NCBI RefSeq assembly: GCF_037975245.1
Contig: NC_092579.1
Span: forward strand, 25,775,166 to 25,839,165
Reading direction: 5' to 3'
Source: Apostichopus japonicus
Taxonomy: Eukaryota > Echinodermata > Holothuroidea > Aspidochirotida > Stichopodidae
DNA length: 64,000 nucleotides
Both the position numbers and the translations under genes were made by a program. The notes under the pieces are model-generated. The model was not told where the DNA came from, did no database searches, and saw nothing but the letters and a program-made list of their open reading frames with translations. Position 1 is the stretch's first letter; every line of letters starts with the position of its first letter. Below, piece after piece: positions 1 through 12,900 of the stretch.

Positions 1-812
1 TTGTTCTGCAGAAAACAACAAATCCACAATACACGATTATAGGTAATTTTGTTAAAACATTTTCGACGACAAAGCATGGAACTGCCGAGTTGGTTAGACT
101 TAACAATGTGCCTTACACTAACAGCAGTAGGATGAAATCGGGTTCGTTAACACAACAACGTGAGGGAAGAAATGTTTCGTATCAGAATACCAATATACTT
201 AAGATGGCCAAACACTCCTAAGTTATTTCTTAAGGCGTTTCCTACATGCCATCAGTCATAATTCGCAAAATATACAACTATTTAAGGAGTTTTGAGACAA
301 CTTTGCTGTTTTTTTGCTGTTAGGATTTCTTGAAAAGACAGATGCTTTTTCAACCTTAGATTTTTAAAAGATCGCAGTGTAATGAAGTAATAGCGATATT
401 TTTCGCGCACCAATCTGCAGCTAAAAGGCAAGATAAATAATTGGGAAAATGTTAGTCGCGCTTATCGACTGAGTAGCGGTTCAAAGTAGCAGTGGGGTAC
501 TGAATAGGCTTAGGACTCCCGCACACCTAGCTACTGCATAGTATATGCCTTGTACTATATAGGAGCCCTAATGTAATAGAATCCAAGCTGTCTTCGTATA
601 GGTATTTTTGCAGATGTATCATCTTTAATTGTTTGAGACACTATAATATACGCATCGCTGCTTATTTATTATACTGCGACATGTTTTACTCTGTTAATTA
701 TTACTTTTGGTGGAAAAAGTTTAAATTTCATACTGCACAGAAACATAATTTTCCAATGTGCAATTACGTAGCACCGTGTATCTACGTAAGTGTCTAAACT
801 GTGTTAATTCTT

Positions 813-1040
813 CAGGCGCGTATCCAGGATTTTCTAACCCGGGGGGCGCGAATTACTATCTAAGCGGAGCGCCACCATCAGTTGGCGCGGAGCGTACAAG
901 AAAATTTCTGGTTTTGATACCCCCCAGATCACCGGAAATGGCACTTCTCGGGCTTGAAAATGACCAACCAGATGTGCACTTTTGCCTGAGAATCAAGTAT
1001 TTCCCAAAAGTTTTTTTCCATCCATAACCTTTTTGAAGAT
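813..1040 (+). mobile_element. hAT-like MITE, left end fragment
   Basis: It begins with CAGGCGCGTATCCAGG, close to the common hAT MITE terminus CAGGGGCGTATCCAGG also seen at 63364. Inside (about 857-900) it shares the core ATCTAAGCGGAGCGCCACC and GTTGGCGCGGAGCGTACA with the nested MITE at 28343-28728. No matching end with an 8-bp target duplication was found nearby. Confidence 0.6.
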
Positions 1041-1487
1041 AGTCACCAGTCACACATCATGTTCGACCTCATTGCATGTCCTATGGATCATTGCTTTTGT
1101 AGGTAATTCTACGTCACGGCCCACAATATCCGAAAGCCGCACTTTTCAAGGTTTTAAGCCGATTATTTGTTGAGAATTTGAAAATTCCCATTTCTCGTGA
1201 ATAAAATCACTTTTAAACATACCCATAATGTTGCAGAAAATTCAATCTATGGACAAGCAATATAGAAAAACCTCCTGGAACCCCTAACAGACAGGTCAAA
1301 ATTGCACGAGTAGAGGAAAGTATGATGAAGAATGTTGGTGAGGAAATTTTGGAAAATTCCGACACAGTTAATTTATTGGTGTAGAAATATTGCAACCTCT
1401 TATAATGGCTATTATAAAACTTGGTTGAAGGGAATGAAAAATAGCAGATATTTCCGATATCAGGTATATCGAACCGAACACTACACA

Positions 1488-1914
1488 CGTAGGCGTAGGT
1501 CCCGTAGGAGGCGGGGCTGCAGCCCCCCCCCCCCCGCAACCATTTTTTCGGGCACCTACTGAAAGAAAAATAAATAGCAATGAATAGCTTAAAAATGATC
1601 TCCTTGGTAATTAAAATAAAGTTGTAAGCTTGGCCGACATTACTACTGTAAAAGAGAGTTTTGACATAAATGGACCTGTATGCTTTTTCTCCATCTACAT
1701 AAGACATTTGGTTGTTTACATTAGCATCCGGCGGTATACTGTGCAACTTTCATGGACCGTACGGTAAACGATGCCATGCAATGTAATGAGCGATGCTTGC
1801 TTATATGATATTGGCATCGATATGTTGAACGCGCGCTTCGCGCGCGAAAAATTTTGGCTTTTTTTCGGGCAAGTCATTACAGCCCCCAAATCCAATTGGG
1901 CTCCTACGCCTTTG
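1488..1914 (-). mobile_element. MITE of the CATAGGCGTAGG family, 427 bp, with 8-bp TSD
   Basis: The ends CGTAGGCGTAGG and CCTACGCCTTTG form an imperfect inverted repeat. They are flanked by the perfect 8-bp duplication ACTACACA (1480-1487 and 1915-1922). Read on the minus strand, the first 85 bp match the left end of the 1121-bp element at 28052: a G-rich CTGTAA.GACTTGCCCGAAAA stretch, then a CGCGCGC hairpin. The other end shares GGCACCTACTG, GGCTGCAGCCCCCCC and AGGCG. It is a diverged, shorter relative. An 8-bp TSD points to the hAT superfamily. Confidence 0.82.
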
Positions 1915-2039
1915 ACTACACACAAAGACAGTTTTTGAGGCTGTTCATCGTGGAACATGCATTCAATGCTCACTGATATGATGTTATATCTGCTCTTTGC
2001 TTTACAAATTCGAACAGGCGTGTAGCGAGTAATTGCCAA

Positions 2040-2190
2040 GAGAGGGGCGAAGCCTGTAGGCAAACTATCTAAGCGAAGCGCCACCATATGTTGGCGCGAA
2101 GCGTTCAATAAAAATTTTGGCCGAAAATGACTCCCAGATCGCTGGAAATGACACTTCCCAGGCCTTGTAAGTTGCATCTAAGCATTGTCT
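2040..2190 (+). mobile_element. Fragment of the second hAT-like MITE family
   Basis: ATCTAAGCGAAGCGCCACC, TTGGCGCGAAGCG and CCCAGATCGCTGGAAATGAC match the core of the element at 28343-28728 with scattered substitutions. Termini are not recognised. A run of about 18 G lies just beyond it at 2230. Confidence 0.6.
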
Positions 2191-2559
2191 ATTTTGAAAT
2201 TACTAGCGATGTCATAAAGAAAATTTGCTCGGGGGGGGGGGGGGGGCGGTCGCCCCCTTCCCGAAATGCGTCATGTTCCCCGACGACTCGGTCGAGTTCA
2301 AGACCAACCACGGTTGGTTCCATAGTACAATTGTACAATTGTTTAAGGCGTCCATACACACACACGCGTTATGATAGACCAAATATAGTATTTATATAGA
2401 TACATTATTAGTGAGAGAGGAAAAATGGAAACGTCAAAAATGGAGTTGTCGGTGTAAGGGATAGGGTGAGGCGCAAACCCCTTCCGTAATCCTCGATCTG
2501 TCACTGGCTACCATGTGTATATAATAGGGATCAGCGCTTTAATAATGACTGTTCCTCTT

Positions 2560-2757
2560 TCTCTTCCCGAGGTCTTGGCTATCTTCTACTCCCTCCTTTT
2601 CTCCTTTTTCTCTCTTTTTCTTTTTCTTTTCCCTTCCTTCCTCTCCTCCTTTTCTTTTTCCCCCTCCTTTTCCCTTTTTTCTTCTCTTTTTTCTCTCCTC
2701 TTTTCCTTACCCGGGGGGCGCGCGCCCCCAACGCCCCCCTGGATACGCACCTGTTCT
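2560..2757. repeat. Polypyrimidine tract next to a hAT-like terminus
   Basis: Positions 2560-2705 are almost pure CT on the plus strand (CTTTT and CTCC motifs). They run into CCCGGGGGGCGCGCGCCCCC and CCTGGATACGCACCTG at 2742-2757, the reverse complement of a hAT-like end (CAGGTGCGTATCCAGG). The matching left end could be the one at 813, but the flanks agree only in TTCTT. Confidence 0.5.
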
Positions 2758-2902
2758 TTTAAACGTATTTTTCGAGGCTTGAGAAGAAGCCTGTTGTCTT
2801 TGGTAGAGATCAATCTGTATGCTGAATACAAGACAATTTTCCATATCGGTCATCAGCTGCCAATGTGAATATTGTGAATACAGTTTTGCTGTTAGGTTTT
2901 AC

Positions 2903-3190
2903 GGATGGATGGATGGATGGATGGATGGATGGATGGATGGATGGATGGATGGATGGATGGATGGATGGATGGATGGATGGATGGATGGATGGATGGATGG
3001 ATGGATGGATGGATGGATGGATGGATGGATGGATGGATGGATGGATGGATGGATGGATGGATGGATGGATGGATGGATGGATGGATGGATGGATGGATGG
3101 ATGGATGGATGGATGGATGGATGGATGGATGGATGGATGGATGGATGGATGGATGGATGGATGGATGGATGGATGGATGGATGGATGGAT
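2903..3190. repeat. (GGAT)n tetranucleotide microsatellite, about 72 uninterrupted units
   Basis: 288 bp of perfect GGAT repeats. Because 4 and 3 are coprime, all frames are open (WMDG on plus, IHPS on minus), which produces long but meaningless ORFs. The purity suggests recent expansion or a collapsed assembly length. Confidence 0.98.
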
Positions 3191-5437
3191 ATTCATGACT
3201 GTAGTTGGACACGCTGATTGTGGTTCGCCAGCATCGAAACTCGTCTAGCAAGGATCCCAGATGTTCGCAAGGCGCTACCAGAAGATCTACAGACCAACCC
3301 CTACCCTGGTATTTAGTACGGTACTCTGACTTATATATCGTATCATGTACCTATACTTATGTCAAGTGTCAAGTTAATAACAGTCATTAATATTACCCTA
3401 AAATTTAGAATTGTAAAGATCGGTGAAAAGAAGGTGATTAAACGAGAATTATATTTGATCGAAACATGAAAGGACGTTGTCTTTCCATTTATTGTCTATC
3501 TAGGTACGTCAGTTATTTTTTCTGTTGTCATCCTTAACAATATGTGTAAAATCCCTTCTACAAAATTCATAGTTAGGTGTCCCTTGACAGGTATTTGTGT
3601 GTTGAAGACCTTTTTAGAAAGAAAGATCAGAGGTCGATGAAAGGAAAATTTTTGTTAAAATGACAAACGTTGAATAAATGTCCAACCTTTACAAATGTAG
3701 TTTTATCACAAAGTAGATATGCAATTCCTACGACTAAGTTGAATATTCGGATAAAAATTTAACAATGAAGGTTATGATCTTTAAATTATTTAGCCCATAA
3801 TCAATTGTTCAGGAAGGGTACTTATCCACTCTTGTTAGGTGTGCTCAGATATCCATAATAGTATATGAAGGAAAACTTAGAAATGATAAATAAAATTACT
3901 CATCACAAGCATATCTCTATCACATTTGTTACTGAGAATGGTTGGGTTTTTGCTTCTTTACCTTTTAAACAATTACCCTCGTGACATACATGCTGCAGAT
4001 TCAAATTTGTCAACTAAGAACTAAAAGATCGTTACTACAATGTTGATGTGACCGTACATAGTTAACAAATTCTTCTTTGATTTCCTAAACTGGTTTGTTT
4101 TCGAAATAGCCACTGTACTATGATAGTAGAGACCCCGAGTCTTATACCACCTGCATGAGCAAAGCACTGATCCCGCATATTAATTTATAAACGTTATATA
4201 GTGTAGAGGTCATTTGAAATGACATAAATCTAAAACGCTCATATAACACAAAATACAATTACCCAGCCACGACAAACATTCGCATGTTGCCCTTACAAAT
4301 ATTTTCGAGAATAACAACTTTCATTCTTTACTAAAAATGGCAGTCTTCCATCTAAAAGGGGAAAAAACACTCTGTTATGCGTGAATGTTGAAGGGTCACA
4401 AACATTATACTTTATGGGAGTTCAACTTTCTTCAAATTAACAATTATGACTTACTTGAAATGGAGTACTTTGGGATGAAAGTGTAGTGAAGCCGACTATG
4501 TCACTGAAAAATATTGTAACACAATCAAATGATTCAGGAACGACTTGCATCCCTCTCTTGAGATGATTTGCAACGGCCCTGTGAGTAAAGCAAAGAAATA
4601 ATAATAACGCAGGAATCAGAGTTTAGACGAAAATCTAGTCCTTTTTGTATAGATAACAGAACGTGGGAGAGGATGATGATAGAAGTGTTCATAAATTCGG
4701 ACAAGGGAGAAAAATGGGAGGGGAGGGGGAGGGGAGTAAACCCAAAGTGTTTTAATTTTATGAACTATAGCAACATGCAACAAGCTTGTAAAATAATCTT
4801 TTACAAAATAGGGCAGTTTCTAATGTGCTGATCTCAATGTGCGAAGTACCTTATGTATGAAATCCTAAATAAAGGAACTCAAAACTCTGTATCACGGCAC
4901 CACGCATCGTCATACAATCGGAGACAGTACGTTTTACTGTGTTGCTACAACGCAACTTTTATCTTTTAATTGTAGGCCTATTCGATGTATTGCAAGAGCT
5001 ATTCGATGTTCACAAATGCGGAATTCTTTTCTGCGTTTTTTAAATTACTTCATGCCATTTTTGCACTGTCGTGACCGCATTCCTGTTGGTCAAAAGAATG
5101 ATTGACATAGTCCCATTGTATTCGTAACTGTTAAGTAGTTTATATATCTCCCCATACATATAATCTAATCGCAGATGTAACTGCTGTAAGCGTTAACAAA
5201 AATCACCGTTATTCACAATTTCAGGTGCAGTCAGGAAAGTAAGATATAGGACCAGTGCTGCCGAGTGATTGTTCTGTCAAACATCTTATATCTACATGCC
5301 CTTTGATATAGTCAACCAAGACTGCTGCAGCATTTTCCAAGATTTCGTGATAAGCTTATGATGTCCTATGTCGACAGTCAGTCGTATCGTTATAACCGGC
5401 ATCTTCCCATTATGAGTCGATACGCGTGCAGATGGAG

Positions 5438-5489
5438 TTTTTTTGTGCGTGCGTGCGTGGGGGTATGCGTGTGTGTGTTTGTGCAACAT
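5438..5489. repeat. GT-rich simple repeat
   Basis: Imperfect GTGC/GTGT repeats (gtgcgtgcgtgcgtg, gcgtgtgtgtgtttgtgc) of about 50 bp. Nothing else is recognised in the surrounding several hundred bases. Confidence 0.8.
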
Positions 5490-6774
5490 CTGTTAGTTTT
5501 GTATCATGTTTGCCTCATATCGAGCTCGAGTCAAATATTACATCACTTTAGTGGAATTGGGTGTCGCACATTCATGTACCAACTTTTGATTGTCACTGAT
5601 GTATAGGCCTACTCTCCCAAACTCACTAAAAGACATTGATGTTCTTATAATGGACCCTTTAGCCTGATATTGCGAAGTGCAAAAATTCATCCCTGATTCG
5701 TATTTAATGAAACCACGTCAGTGATAAGTGAGTTTACAGCCAGAAATGAAAAATCTTTAGAAGGTCGCAGTCAGTATATATGGATAAACTCGAATTGTTT
5801 TAAATTTGGGGGAGTATTACTTATTTGAAGTTTCTATAACAGATCTGGGTGGTCCAACAGTTAGATTGAATTTCCTCTAGAGTGGTCATGGTAACTAGTG
5901 GGCTTGTTCGGTTTAGAAGTTCTAACTTTTTTACAATCGAGACAACTGACATTAGTTTATTAATTATTTCCACACATTACGATTCTGTTTTATTGTTTTA
6001 CATTGTGAGTCGTTTGACTTCATGATATTTTCACAATACGAGAGATATTACTTGACCTTTGTAACGATAGGTATTTTTTTGACGGAACAAAATATCCCTA
6101 CATGCCTGTTGAAAATCTGTTTTTTATAAGTTCAAGTGTGCATATACATTTATCAATAACCTTTCGTTCTTGTCCACGTGTTAAAAGTATACATGGTCAT
6201 ATGATTTGTGTGTCCCCCCCCCAGCCACCCCACCGCCGAACCCTCTAAGTCTGAACCATGATGGTATTAATTATCCTTATGTTCCTTGTACAGGTGACTA
6301 TATTAGATGTTAACATTTGTTAACAAGGTGTATAGTAATGATGTTTGTATCTATTATGTCATGGATAGACCTTTCGGAAATGAACTTTTTGCTTGTCCAA
6401 TCGTCATTACCCTGTGGTTGTACCTCATGTTCGCATTGTGGAGGTACATCCACATCTTGACCATCGTCCGTGATCACATCATATTTAGGCCATCATTGTC
6501 GATTACTCACGGATCAGTACTAACATTATCATGACACTGATCAGATTTTGTGGGTGTGTCTAAATAACACTCTCTTATTTGATGACGTCTGACAATCCCG
6601 TCATTCCCCTAACTATATTTCAAATGATACAGATCCTGCCCTTTTAACCATTTTGATCGTGTCACCGATAAATTATTAACCCATACATTTCCCAATAGTA
6701 ATATACGACTGACAACAGCGACAATCGTGTTGTCGCTTTTGTTCTTCTGGTTTCATTTGAAGTTTTTTTTTTTT

Positions 6775-8330
6775 TTTTTGACATTTGGACGGATTAAATC
6801 CATTCGAGATCGTCTCTACCGATCAATAATGTTGCCGGTGATTCGTCCGTAGTAGTTTTTGGGGTCATATTTAAATAGGAATCGAGAGACTGTATCCTCC
6901 AAATTACCCCCTTGCATCCTCCTCACGCCTTACTTTAAGGTTTGCACTGCGCGTTCAGCCATACTATTGATGAAGGGTGCCGTTGTCATATGCATTAGGC
7001 TATGTCATTTCTTTCACAGAACAATTTGAATTCTGAACTGGTAAAGCATGTGCTATTGTCGCTTACTATCATTTCTGGGATTCCAAATTGCGCAATTGTT
7101 TTTCTTAAGTTTGGATGGTGGATTTGCTCGTTAAATCATCCATTACATGAACTTCAGTCCAATTAGAGTAAAAGCATTGACAATAACTACAGCGAAATCA
7201 ATGTGAATTCGTAGCCATGGACTTTGGGGAATTGACCATTGTTGTAAGGGTGCTTTTGGTGGATTGAGTCGGCTTTGCTGACAAACTCCACAGAATGTTA
7301 CCAAGTTTTCAATTTCTGTATTTAAGATAGGCCACCAAACAAATCTGAGCGCAAAACATTTCATGCGCAACGCTTAAAAATGCTCTCATGCAAATTTGTC
7401 ATTATATGCTTCCTGCCCTGTGGCGGTATAATAACACTGTTACACCACATCAACACATTGGTCTTTCGCAGATAATTCGTTTTGCTTGAGAGAATATGGC
7501 TTTAAAGCATCGTTAGTTTGCTCTCTATCATTCGTTGGAAGATCCCCTGAGCCGATGAGATACCGAATGATAAGCAGTTGTATTGAAATAATCCATTATG
7601 TGTATTGATTACCACATACTTTCTTGATTGCTCGTCGAACTACAATTGTTGGTACTCTTGGTTTAAATCCAGTTTGAGAAATGTTTTTCCACCTCCTAAT
7701 AGTAAACGTATATCATTATTTTGGGTACTGATCCAATTTCGAGGCATTATTCACCATGACTTTATAGTCGCCACAAATTCTAATGGCCCTATTATTCCCT
7801 CTTTTTACTATCGTGCCAACTCTTCTTCTACTTTATGCGCATGGCGTATGATTGGGTTGTCCTTTATGGAATTTTGGCTGTACACATGTTATCGCTAGTT
7901 CACTGCAGCAATCCAAGTCCCTCTTTGAACAGCTCTCCGTGTTTGTTCAGTTGTTCATCAACTTGTCGCCTAGGTACTCCAGTCAAATACGAATTTCCTC
8001 CGACCAATTACTCCAAAATTCACTTAAACTTAAACTTCACCACAAATATCTACTAATGCACCAGTGCATGTTTTTAAAGTGACCCTTATTGTCTCTGACC
8101 ATTTGAAAGTTTTCTCTGAAATAATGGTCACTGTCGCCCGGTATAAACTTCTATTTGAAGCACGCAACCATCTAACTAAATTGTTATTTCCGATGACTCT
8201 CTACCCTGTGATCCGAATCATATAGACAGTTTTGTCTTCCTCGGTGCGCCTTCGTTGCTTTAAGAGGCAGTAATTACATTTACCACCTTTCCGCCCAAAC
8301 TATGGCACATTTTTCTGTGTCCAATTTTTC
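6775..8330 (-). pseudogene. Ty3/gypsy LTR retrotransposon pol remnant
   Basis: Read on the minus strand, 7850-7500 gives a broken reverse transcriptase: RAIRICGDYKVMVNNASKLD, GGGKTFLKLDLNQEYQQL, then GLFQYNCLSFGISSAQGIFQ with in-frame stops. 7370-7143 gives the integrase zinc-binding region (FVWWPILNTEIENLVTFCGV, CQQSRLNPPKAPLQQW, PWLRIHIDF). 6985-6775 gives the integrase tail (SMAERAVQTLK, GVRRMQGGNLEDTVSRFLFK, RSRMDLIRPNV). The polymerase core after SAQGIFQ and the RNase H are missing, and many stops and shifts occur. About 8330-7900 is a decayed upstream segment (DVFKEGLG-like). No LTRs were identified. Confidence 0.88.
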
Positions 8331-9194
8331 TATGGCATCGTTTATTTTTAAACAATGATCTTTAAGAGATGGTTGGTGTGTCAACAACGATAACAGGAGG
8401 ATTTGGAATTTGATGAATTACTCTGTATACTTTGATTGCGACTATATTGAGTATACTTCGTGCCCTTTTCAGAGACGATATAATTTTCTATTTAGTGTGG
8501 TCAATGGTCAAATCCATATTTGAAAAAATATCGCGCTACGCACGATTATGTTTTCTGTCATTACCGCTTTAATAAACTGTAGTATGGTAGTTCTTTATGC
8601 AGCTTCAGTGATTTACTTTGAGAACGCGAAGTAGTTAAACTTCAATTCTTTGCAGTAGCGTATTGCGCATTATTGGCGATCGGGGCAGGGAGGGGCAAAC
8701 TTCGCTTTTGGCGCCCCCTGTCAACATTTTTAGAACAGTTTATATGGGCCCAAACCACATTTGGGAGCCCCTTCACCCTTGCATCCCTAACTATATACCA
8801 CATGTTCTTTGCTAGGCAATCCTTTCAAATTACATGTAAAACAGATATCACAAAGATGATAAACAGTATAATAGACTTCCAGATACTATTGAATAAAAAA
8901 AAAACACAATCAGTAGTTTTCACGCCCATGACTTAGAGAAGTATGTTACTGTTGAATGCACCATTATGGGCGTGTGCAGGGAGGGGGGGGGGGCCTGCTC
9001 GAAAAATTTGGCTAATTAATGAAGATTATTGACTACAAAAAAAGGCAAAATATTGCACCAGTTTGCATCTAGGCACACTTCCTTGAACTTGCGTCATCCA
9101 CTAAGAGTGGTTACAACATGCGTCACACACACACACATACACACATGCTTGTACATCTTCCTTTTGCCTCTGGCAAGGAATCAAAACGTGGTTC

Positions 9195-9590
9195 TGAGCA
9201 ATTTTCAGCGAAATTGCATTTGGCCACGCCCCTCATGAATATTAATAAGATGCAGTAGAGTTCAAACCTACACATGTACCCCACCTCCCACCAATGCCAC
9301 CAAAACAAGTTTGAACAAAATAGGACAGACGGTTGCCGAGATATTAGCATTTAAAGAAATTGAGTAAAGCCCGCCCGCCCACTCATGAATATTAATGAGT
9401 TTGGCACCACAAACAATAGAGACCACCTACTCACTATGGGTAATCCACCACCCAAGAATGGGAATGACCAAACCTTGCGTCATTGACTTAGAGTGATTAC
9501 GAGCAATTTTCCACGAAATTACATTTGGCTCCGCCCCTCATGAATATTAATTAGATGCGATAAGGTTTTGAACTACGCATGTACCTATGG
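9195..9590. repeat. Imperfect direct repeat pair containing CTCATGAATATTAAT
   Basis: About 9197-9290 and 9495-9588 share GAGCAATTTTC, CGAAATT.CATTTGG, CGCCCCTCATGAATATTAAT and a conserved tail with TACGCATGTACC or its variant. A third CTCATGAATATTAATGAG lies between them at 9381. Similar CTCAT..ATATTAATGAGTGG fragments occur around 31735-32115, so this is a dispersed family. Confidence 0.7.
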
Positions 9591-9615
9591 CAAGCCGTTT
9601 TAACATTTACCTCTC

Positions 9616-9995
9616 TATTCTACTTAAGTAGAATTAATTCCACTTAAGTAGAATACAATTAAGCTTAAGTGAAATGAATTGCACTTAAGTAGAATTGCAT
9701 TTTACTTAAGCTTAATTGTATTCCACTTAAGTGGAATTCATATTAGCTTAAGTTCAAACGGTTTTTGTCTACATCGTATTTTACTTAAGTAAAATACAAT
9801 TCTACTTAAGTAAAATACAATTCTGCTTAAGTAAAATTCAATTCTACTTCAGTAAAATGCAATTCTGCTTAAGTAAAATTCAATTCTACTTAAGTTAAAT
9901 GCTATTCTACTTAAGCAAAATGGCTTTTCAATTTCACTTAAGCTAAATTGCATTTTACTTAAGTGAAATAGAATTACGCTTAAGTGAAATGTGAT
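9616..9995. repeat. Array of 17 CTTAAG palindromes with 21-bp period
   Basis: CTTAAG (one copy CTTCAG at 9847) starts at 9623, 9643, 9664, 9684, 9705, 9726, 9747, 9784, 9805, 9826, 9847, 9868, 9889, 9910, 9937, 9958 and 9979. Spacing is 20-21 bp except for 37 and 27 at two interruptions. Most sites sit in longer dyads such as TTTTACTTAAGTAAAA and ATTCCACTTAAGTGGAAT, joined by an AATTC/AATTG-rich linker. I know of no function. It behaves as an AT-rich satellite-like array. Confidence 0.95.
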
Positions 9996-12900
9996 TGGTC
10001 AATCAGTATATGCTACTCATTGCGTCACTGTACTTGCCGCGAAGTCCGACTCTGTATACTATTTTAGGTACCTCACCACGTGTTCATCCGCTCAATAGGT
10101 TTACCATTGTCAGAAAAGAGGTAAAAGTACCTTTTTCATCGTTTTTTCTGCCTTTATATGAAAGAGCATAATTTTAAGTACAGATAGTGTGAAAATAGGG
10201 AGGATCGAAGGTGATATAAACCATTTTAAAAATCTTTGGTTAAAAGTTGATATTACTCCGAACGAGCATATGGAAGGGTTCAGTGTGATAAACTTGCTCC
10301 TCTTCTAGCTCAAAATCTAAACGGTCATGATATGGAAGTTTGCAAGTGCCATGATAGGCCACTAGAACACAGCTATCATGTGGTGGGTAGGATATCCAGA
10401 TGAAAACTTCTATCTATGCTTTGGCAGGTCTTGAAAGTGATGAGTTTAGTGTGTAAGTCAATGGAACAATTAATTTTTATGCGAGACCCATAGAGTTACG
10501 TTCAAGACGTACTAGTTACGTAACCATTTGCGGCCATTCCCCCATTCTGCGATACTTATCCAGCTTTCGTTGTGTATATACGAACATAACATCATACTTA
10601 GCAAATGAAGCAAAGCTTTGTTTATCACTGAGTCTGAACGTTAGACATTTGGTAAATGCAGCCAGTCAATCAATCCTTGCAAACTGTTGCTGATGCACTG
10701 AAGGGCACTTTTGAGGATAAGGGAACGACTACAACACGACATACCACCAATCAGTGGTACTAGTAGTAGAAGTACCACAAAAAACAAACAAAAAAACAAT
10801 TACAAACAATTCCCTCGTCGCCAGAATGTCGTAACCCTGCGTGGTTCCTCTACGGGCAGACACATCAATAAAGTACAAAACGAGGCCAGTGTGGGATATA
10901 CGTCTAGCTTATTTGGTTCGTAGCGTAACAGTGTTAAGAAAATCAATGAGATATGTAATGTGAAATATGACCTCTTCGACATTTAGGTTTGCTATATCAG
11001 TCGCTTGGTTTGAGTTACCACAGAGAGTATGTCGAAATATGAAACAGAAAGTACAAATCTATTTGGAGTCGCAATTTTCCTTGTCCTATCTGGGCACGGT
11101 GGCATCTAGAAACCTAAAACTCTTCACACCCTCAAATCCTACCGTTCTCTCAGGGCAGTGGGAAGTAAGCGCAACCGCATATATCCTAAACAATGTCATT
11201 ATATCATGGAACGGAAACTACACACAAGGAACTTCGAAAACCTTACCAAAACTACTTGTGACTTGTTTGGTACATTGTTAATTACTTACCGTGGTAACAT
11301 TTGATGAAGTAGGTTGTCTGTTTTTTTCTTTTCTTCGAGGAGTTGCAGTGTTCGATTTTCAACGATATCTTCCAAGTTATCGGCGTACTTTTCCAGGATG
11401 GAAATCATATTGTCCAGAATATTAGACTTCCTGCAGAGATGAATCAGTACTTTGCGTCAAATAAGGTTATACTGGCTATTTGCAAAGAACATAATGTAAA
11501 ACAGAAATGCGTGATTCACATTCGCCTTGTACTGGGATATTGTCGCTTGCAACATCTCATTCATTGAGTACTGTCAACACTGTTGAGTGAGTGCTACATA
11601 TTGTTATTTTTCGCTACTTGAGTAACTAAATATTTGCAACAAGAAAACGTTATTATGAACTGAAGGTAGCCATGTTGTAAAATTAGTATCCGCAATTTCT
11701 GTGGCAAAATCACAGCAAACGTAACTATCCGTGTGAAAGGCATTGACGTCCGCAAGGGAGTGTGGGGGGGGGGGGTTCCTTTGAAAAATCAAAGTAGCGA
11801 ATAAATAGTACATTCCAAGTTTTCAGGATTTCAGATAAACTCTGACAAAAAAAGAGAAAGAGATTTACATGTACGCCACTGCATCTACACACAGCTCTAA
11901 GGCGATCGTCAAAGGGTATCAAGATTGCTAAATTTGGAGAAATTCCCGGCCAAATGGCTTCACAGTGTACTGATGATGGGAACTTCTTTAGCGTTATGCA
12001 CTAGTAAGATTTTCGTTTAAGAAACCTGTTTATAATAATATCTTTGTCGATATTCCGGTTGACCTTTATGCAATATTAAAATATTCTAGAGAAAGAACGC
12101 CAAATCCCAGCATGGTGACGGTTGAAGCGGCTTCACTAGGTTTATGCTGCCGCGCGAGGTAATGGTTGGGAGAGGGGGGGGGGTGTCTGTGGATAAGTAC
12201 CGAAGAAAAATGTTCGGGCCGGTCCAGTATCGTACGTGGCCCCATCTACCGTTTAAGGCCCTCCGAATGATCTTATTATGTATCACTCAAAATAGCATCC
12301 TTTGAATACTTATATACGGTTCATTACAGCCCTTAATTAAAGTTGTCTCCTTATACAGACCAAGCTGGGAATTCAAATGATATCTATTCCTCAGCAGAGG
12401 AAGCCCGAGAGTGCCACATCCGGTTGTCTAGAGGTACCAAAGATAAAGAATGCTCACTGAAGCCAAAAACCACGGTTACCTTGGTTGAATGTGGATTCTG
12501 TTTTGGGGGTCCATTTCTTTTCCTTCCCGTTGCTTCTTGCTACGTCAATGAATGCTTGACCGGAAGCAGTCAATTCTTGGGGTAAAAGCGATTAATTGGA
12601 TCGATCCATTGGATGGTTCCCCAGTTATGGAAAACACTAACTTTGCCTGCGCCTCTCAAGGTTGTTTTTGCGGTGTTTGGACATATTAATTACATTTTAA
12701 ATTATTTATGAACATATGAATAAGCCTGATTGGATTTAATTGAAGTTGCACGGCTTGCCTCATTTTCACTTATTATATGTGAAATATTCAATATTTTCAG
12801 ACATCATTGAACTGAATAAAAATACTTTCTATTCGATCATACGTTTACATTGTGCGATGCAGAAATGCGACCTTGTAATTACGGTATCTAATGTTGCTCT

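Noticed and set aside
2810-3251. WMDG and IHPS repeat ORFs on both strands
   Set aside because: Direct consequence of a stop-free (GGAT)n microsatellite.
9616-9995. CRISPR-like array
   Set aside because: The units are palindromic, there are no unique spacers of constant length, and the genome is clearly animal. The same reasoning applies to the 69-bp and 34-bp arrays.
12343-12585. 80-codon ORF
   Set aside because: Isolated, no motif, not supported by splice signals.
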